From contig DAOVHI010000074.1 of the NCBI GenBank assembly GCA_030671985.1, positions 1 to 7,164 of the forward strand: 7,164 bases of DNA. Reading direction: 5' to 3'. This DNA is from JAHJDO01 sp030671985 [NCBI: bacterium] (GTDB taxonomy: Bacteria > JAHJDO01). Below the pieces are notes generated by a model. It had not been told where the DNA came from. It did no database searches and saw nothing but the letters and a program-made list of their open reading frames with translations. The translations under genes were made by a program, and so were the position numbers. Each line of letters starts with the position of its first letter. Position 1 is the stretch's first letter. This document shows positions 6,025-7,164 of the stretch, piece after piece.

Positions 6025-6052
6025 TTGTCTTGTAAATTATAAGGTCTATATT
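6025..6052 (+). promoter_or_regulatory. Possible sigma-70-type promoter for the GYF_2/NfeD unit
   Basis: TTGTCT (6025-6030) and TATATT (6047-6052) are separated by 16 nt, matching 4 of 6 and 5 of 6 consensus bases. They sit about 40 nt before the start at 6091, after the right repeat and in the first true intergenic gap of the downstream unit. AT-rich DNA gives such matches often, so this is only a candidate. The ribosome binding site AAGGGAG (6076-6082), 8 nt before the ATG, is clear. Confidence 0.3.
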
Positions 6053-6090
6053 GTATTCTTAACTATTGGAAAAATAAGGGAGAAAGTGTT

Positions 6091-6978
6091 ATGAATGATA
6101 AATCTTCTTTGCAATGGTATATAAAAGCGCATGATGGCAAAGAGTACGGACCGGTAGATTTGGAGACTCTGAAGAAATGGGTTACGGAGAAAAGAGTTCA
6201 GCCTTTAGATCTTATCAAAGGATCCGGTATGGATGACTGGGTTGCTGCATCCTCAGCCCCTGAAATTAAGGATGTTTTTTCTTCTACTGCTATGCCCGCA
6301 GAACCACAACCGGCCTCACAGACAAAAGAACTTTTGGAAATTGGAGAACTGCTGAAAATAAGCTGGTCAATGATAAAGAATAATATAGTAAGTCTTCTTG
6401 GAATAATTGCCCTTTATCTGGTAGCTACGACAGTAGTAGGATTTTTGCCGAATATTTTTAAAGCGCTTGCTCTTCCTATAACAATTATCATCCAACTAAT
6501 TACCGGCATAGGATTGATCTTTGCAATAAATAGTGTTCTTGAGGGGAATTCAGTAGATATAAAGGAATCCTATAAAACAGGTTTTAAAAAATTCTTCCCA
6601 TATCTCTGGGTAAGCATTCTTGTGGGTCTAGCAGTATTTGGAGGAGCTTTATTATTAATTATCCCCGGAATTATATTTGCTGTCTGGTTTTCCCTTGCTG
6701 GTTATGTGCGTGTAATTGAAGGAACTGGAGGTACCGCTGCTCTAAAAAGGAGTAAGCAGCTTGTAAAAGGCAATTGGTGGTATGTGCTTGGCGCGCCGCT
6801 TGTATGCGGAATTGTGTACGGAATATGTATATATGTTCCTTTTGGTATTTTGTATGCTGTATTGATGTTTGGTAAACTATGCACCCCGATTTTTCAGATA
6901 CCTGCAAGTTTGATAATGATAACCTCGACGACGGTTTATGTCCTGATGTTTAGAAATTTGAGGGATGTTAAAGGATAA
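6091..6978 (+). CDS. GYF_2-domain multi-pass membrane protein
   Basis: Residues about 8-62 of this 295-residue protein form a GYF_2-type domain: WYIKAHDGKEYGPVDLETLKKW, with W9-Y10, the YGPV motif (19-22), W30 and a closing DDWVAA. Such domains are thought to bind proline-rich peptides or partner proteins. A Pro/Ala/Gln-rich linker (about 66-78) leads to a membrane domain with helices near 98-118, 126-150, 170-207 and 230-289. Its signature (IIPGIIFAVWFSLAGYVRVI, then EGTGGTAALKRSKQLVKGNW) resembles the membrane domains of YciC and DUF975-type proteins and of glycerophosphodiester phosphodiesterase membrane regions. The function of those domains is poorly known. ATG 6091 has a good ribosome binding site (AAGGGAG). 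The next gene starts 7 nt after the stop and encodes an NfeD-like protease, so a shared role in membrane-protein quality control is possible but unproven. Confidence 0.85.
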   Translation: MNDKSSLQWYIKAHDGKEYGPVDLETLKKWVTEKRVQPLDLIKGSGMDDWVAASSAPEIKDVFSSTAMPAEPQPASQTKELLEIGELLKISWSMIKNNIVSLLGIIALYLVATTVVGFLPNIFKALALPITIIIQLITGIGLIFAINSVLEGNSVDIKESYKTGFKKFFPYLWVSILVGLAVFGGALLLIIPGIIFAVWFSLAGYVRVIEGTGGTAALKRSKQLVKGNWWYVLGAPLVCGIVYGICIYVPFGILYAVLMFGKLCTPIFQIPASLIMITSTTVYVLMFRNLRDVKG

Positions 6979-6985
6979 AGTTGGA

Positions 6986-7164
6986 ATGATAAAATTTAAA
7001 ACAAGTTTTGTCTCATTGTTACTGCTTGCTTTAATATATCCATGTTCTCCCTTGCATGCTGAAGACGGCAATGTGTATGTTATTCCTGTTCATGGAACGA
7101 TTGATCTTGGGCTTGCAAGCTTTGTTAAACGTTCTGTCAAGGAAGCAGAAGCAGTAGGCGCAAA
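6986..7164 (+). CDS. NfeD-type membrane-bound serine protease (ClpP class), N-terminus, partial
   Basis: The frame is open to the end of the window, giving 59 complete codons. Residues 1-25 are a signal peptide (basic MIKFK, a hydrophobic core, probable cleavage after LHA). The mature start, VYVIPVHGTIDLGLASFVKR then SVKEAEAVGA, matches the start of the ClpP-like protease domain of long NfeD (NfeD1b) proteins, where I typically recall V-x-V-I-P-I-x-G-x-I-D-P-G-L-A-x-F-V. The catalytic Ser and Lys region lies beyond the window. Long NfeD proteins cleave membrane or stomatin (SPFH)-family partners, and their genes usually sit beside an SPFH gene. The ribosome binding site AAAGGA (6970-6975) overlaps the end of the preceding gene, with a spacing of 10 nt. 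A signal peptide peptidase (SppA) relative is the main alternative. Confidence 0.8.
   Translation, partial: MIKFKTSFVSLLLLALIYPCSPLHAEDGNVYVIPVHGTIDLGLASFVKRSVKEAEAVGA

Overview
This is an AT-rich bacterial window in which every gene lies on the plus strand. The gene content is ordinary Gram-negative-style housekeeping: phenylalanyl-tRNA synthetase, a RodZ-type morphogenesis protein, phosphatidylglycerol synthesis, a lipoprotein and the start of an NfeD-type membrane protease. The lipobox protein, the GYF_2-plus-membrane protein and the GspG-like tail of the lipoprotein are of kinds I associate with little-cultured, PVC- or Omnitrophota-like phyla. That placement is an inference from gene style and has low confidence.

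Region 1 (1-4184) is a tight run of genes that is probably one transcription unit. It holds the 3' end of pheT, a small coiled-coil ZapB-like protein, a RodZ-like protein, pgsA, pgpA and a CPBP (CAAX-type) membrane protease. Spacings are 4-5 nt, or overlaps of 1 and 4 nt. PgsA and PgpA catalyse consecutive steps (CDP-diacylglycerol to phosphatidylglycerophosphate to phosphatidylglycerol). The coiled-coil and RodZ-like proteins suggest a cell-envelope and division theme.

Region 2 (4201-5517) is a 438-residue lipoprotein of unknown function. It has a helical middle and a C-terminal segment resembling the C-terminal part of type II secretion pseudopilins.

Region 3 (about 5518-6020) is the unusual part. 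A DUF559 (Vsr-like endonuclease fold) gene is enclosed by two inverted copies of a palindromic repeat. A third, solitary copy sits at the pgpA/CPBP junction, where it supplies the pgpA stop codon and the region in which the next gene starts. The DUF559 reading frame is broken into two frames exactly at T TTT TTA. This is a canonical -1 slippery heptamer in the correct phase, and a 13-bp hairpin lies downstream whose loop contains the zero-frame stop. Either a base was lost from a T run, or the endonuclease is made by programmed -1 frameshifting, as for many IS transposases. The layout resembles the known REP/RAYT arrangement (a nuclease gene between inverted palindromes plus scattered solo palindromes), but with an unrelated nuclease. 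This is the best candidate here for an undescribed mobile system.

Region 4 (6025-7164) appears to be a separate unit with its own possible promoter. It encodes a GYF_2-domain multi-pass membrane protein, followed 7 nt later by the N-terminus of an NfeD-type membrane protease that runs off the window.
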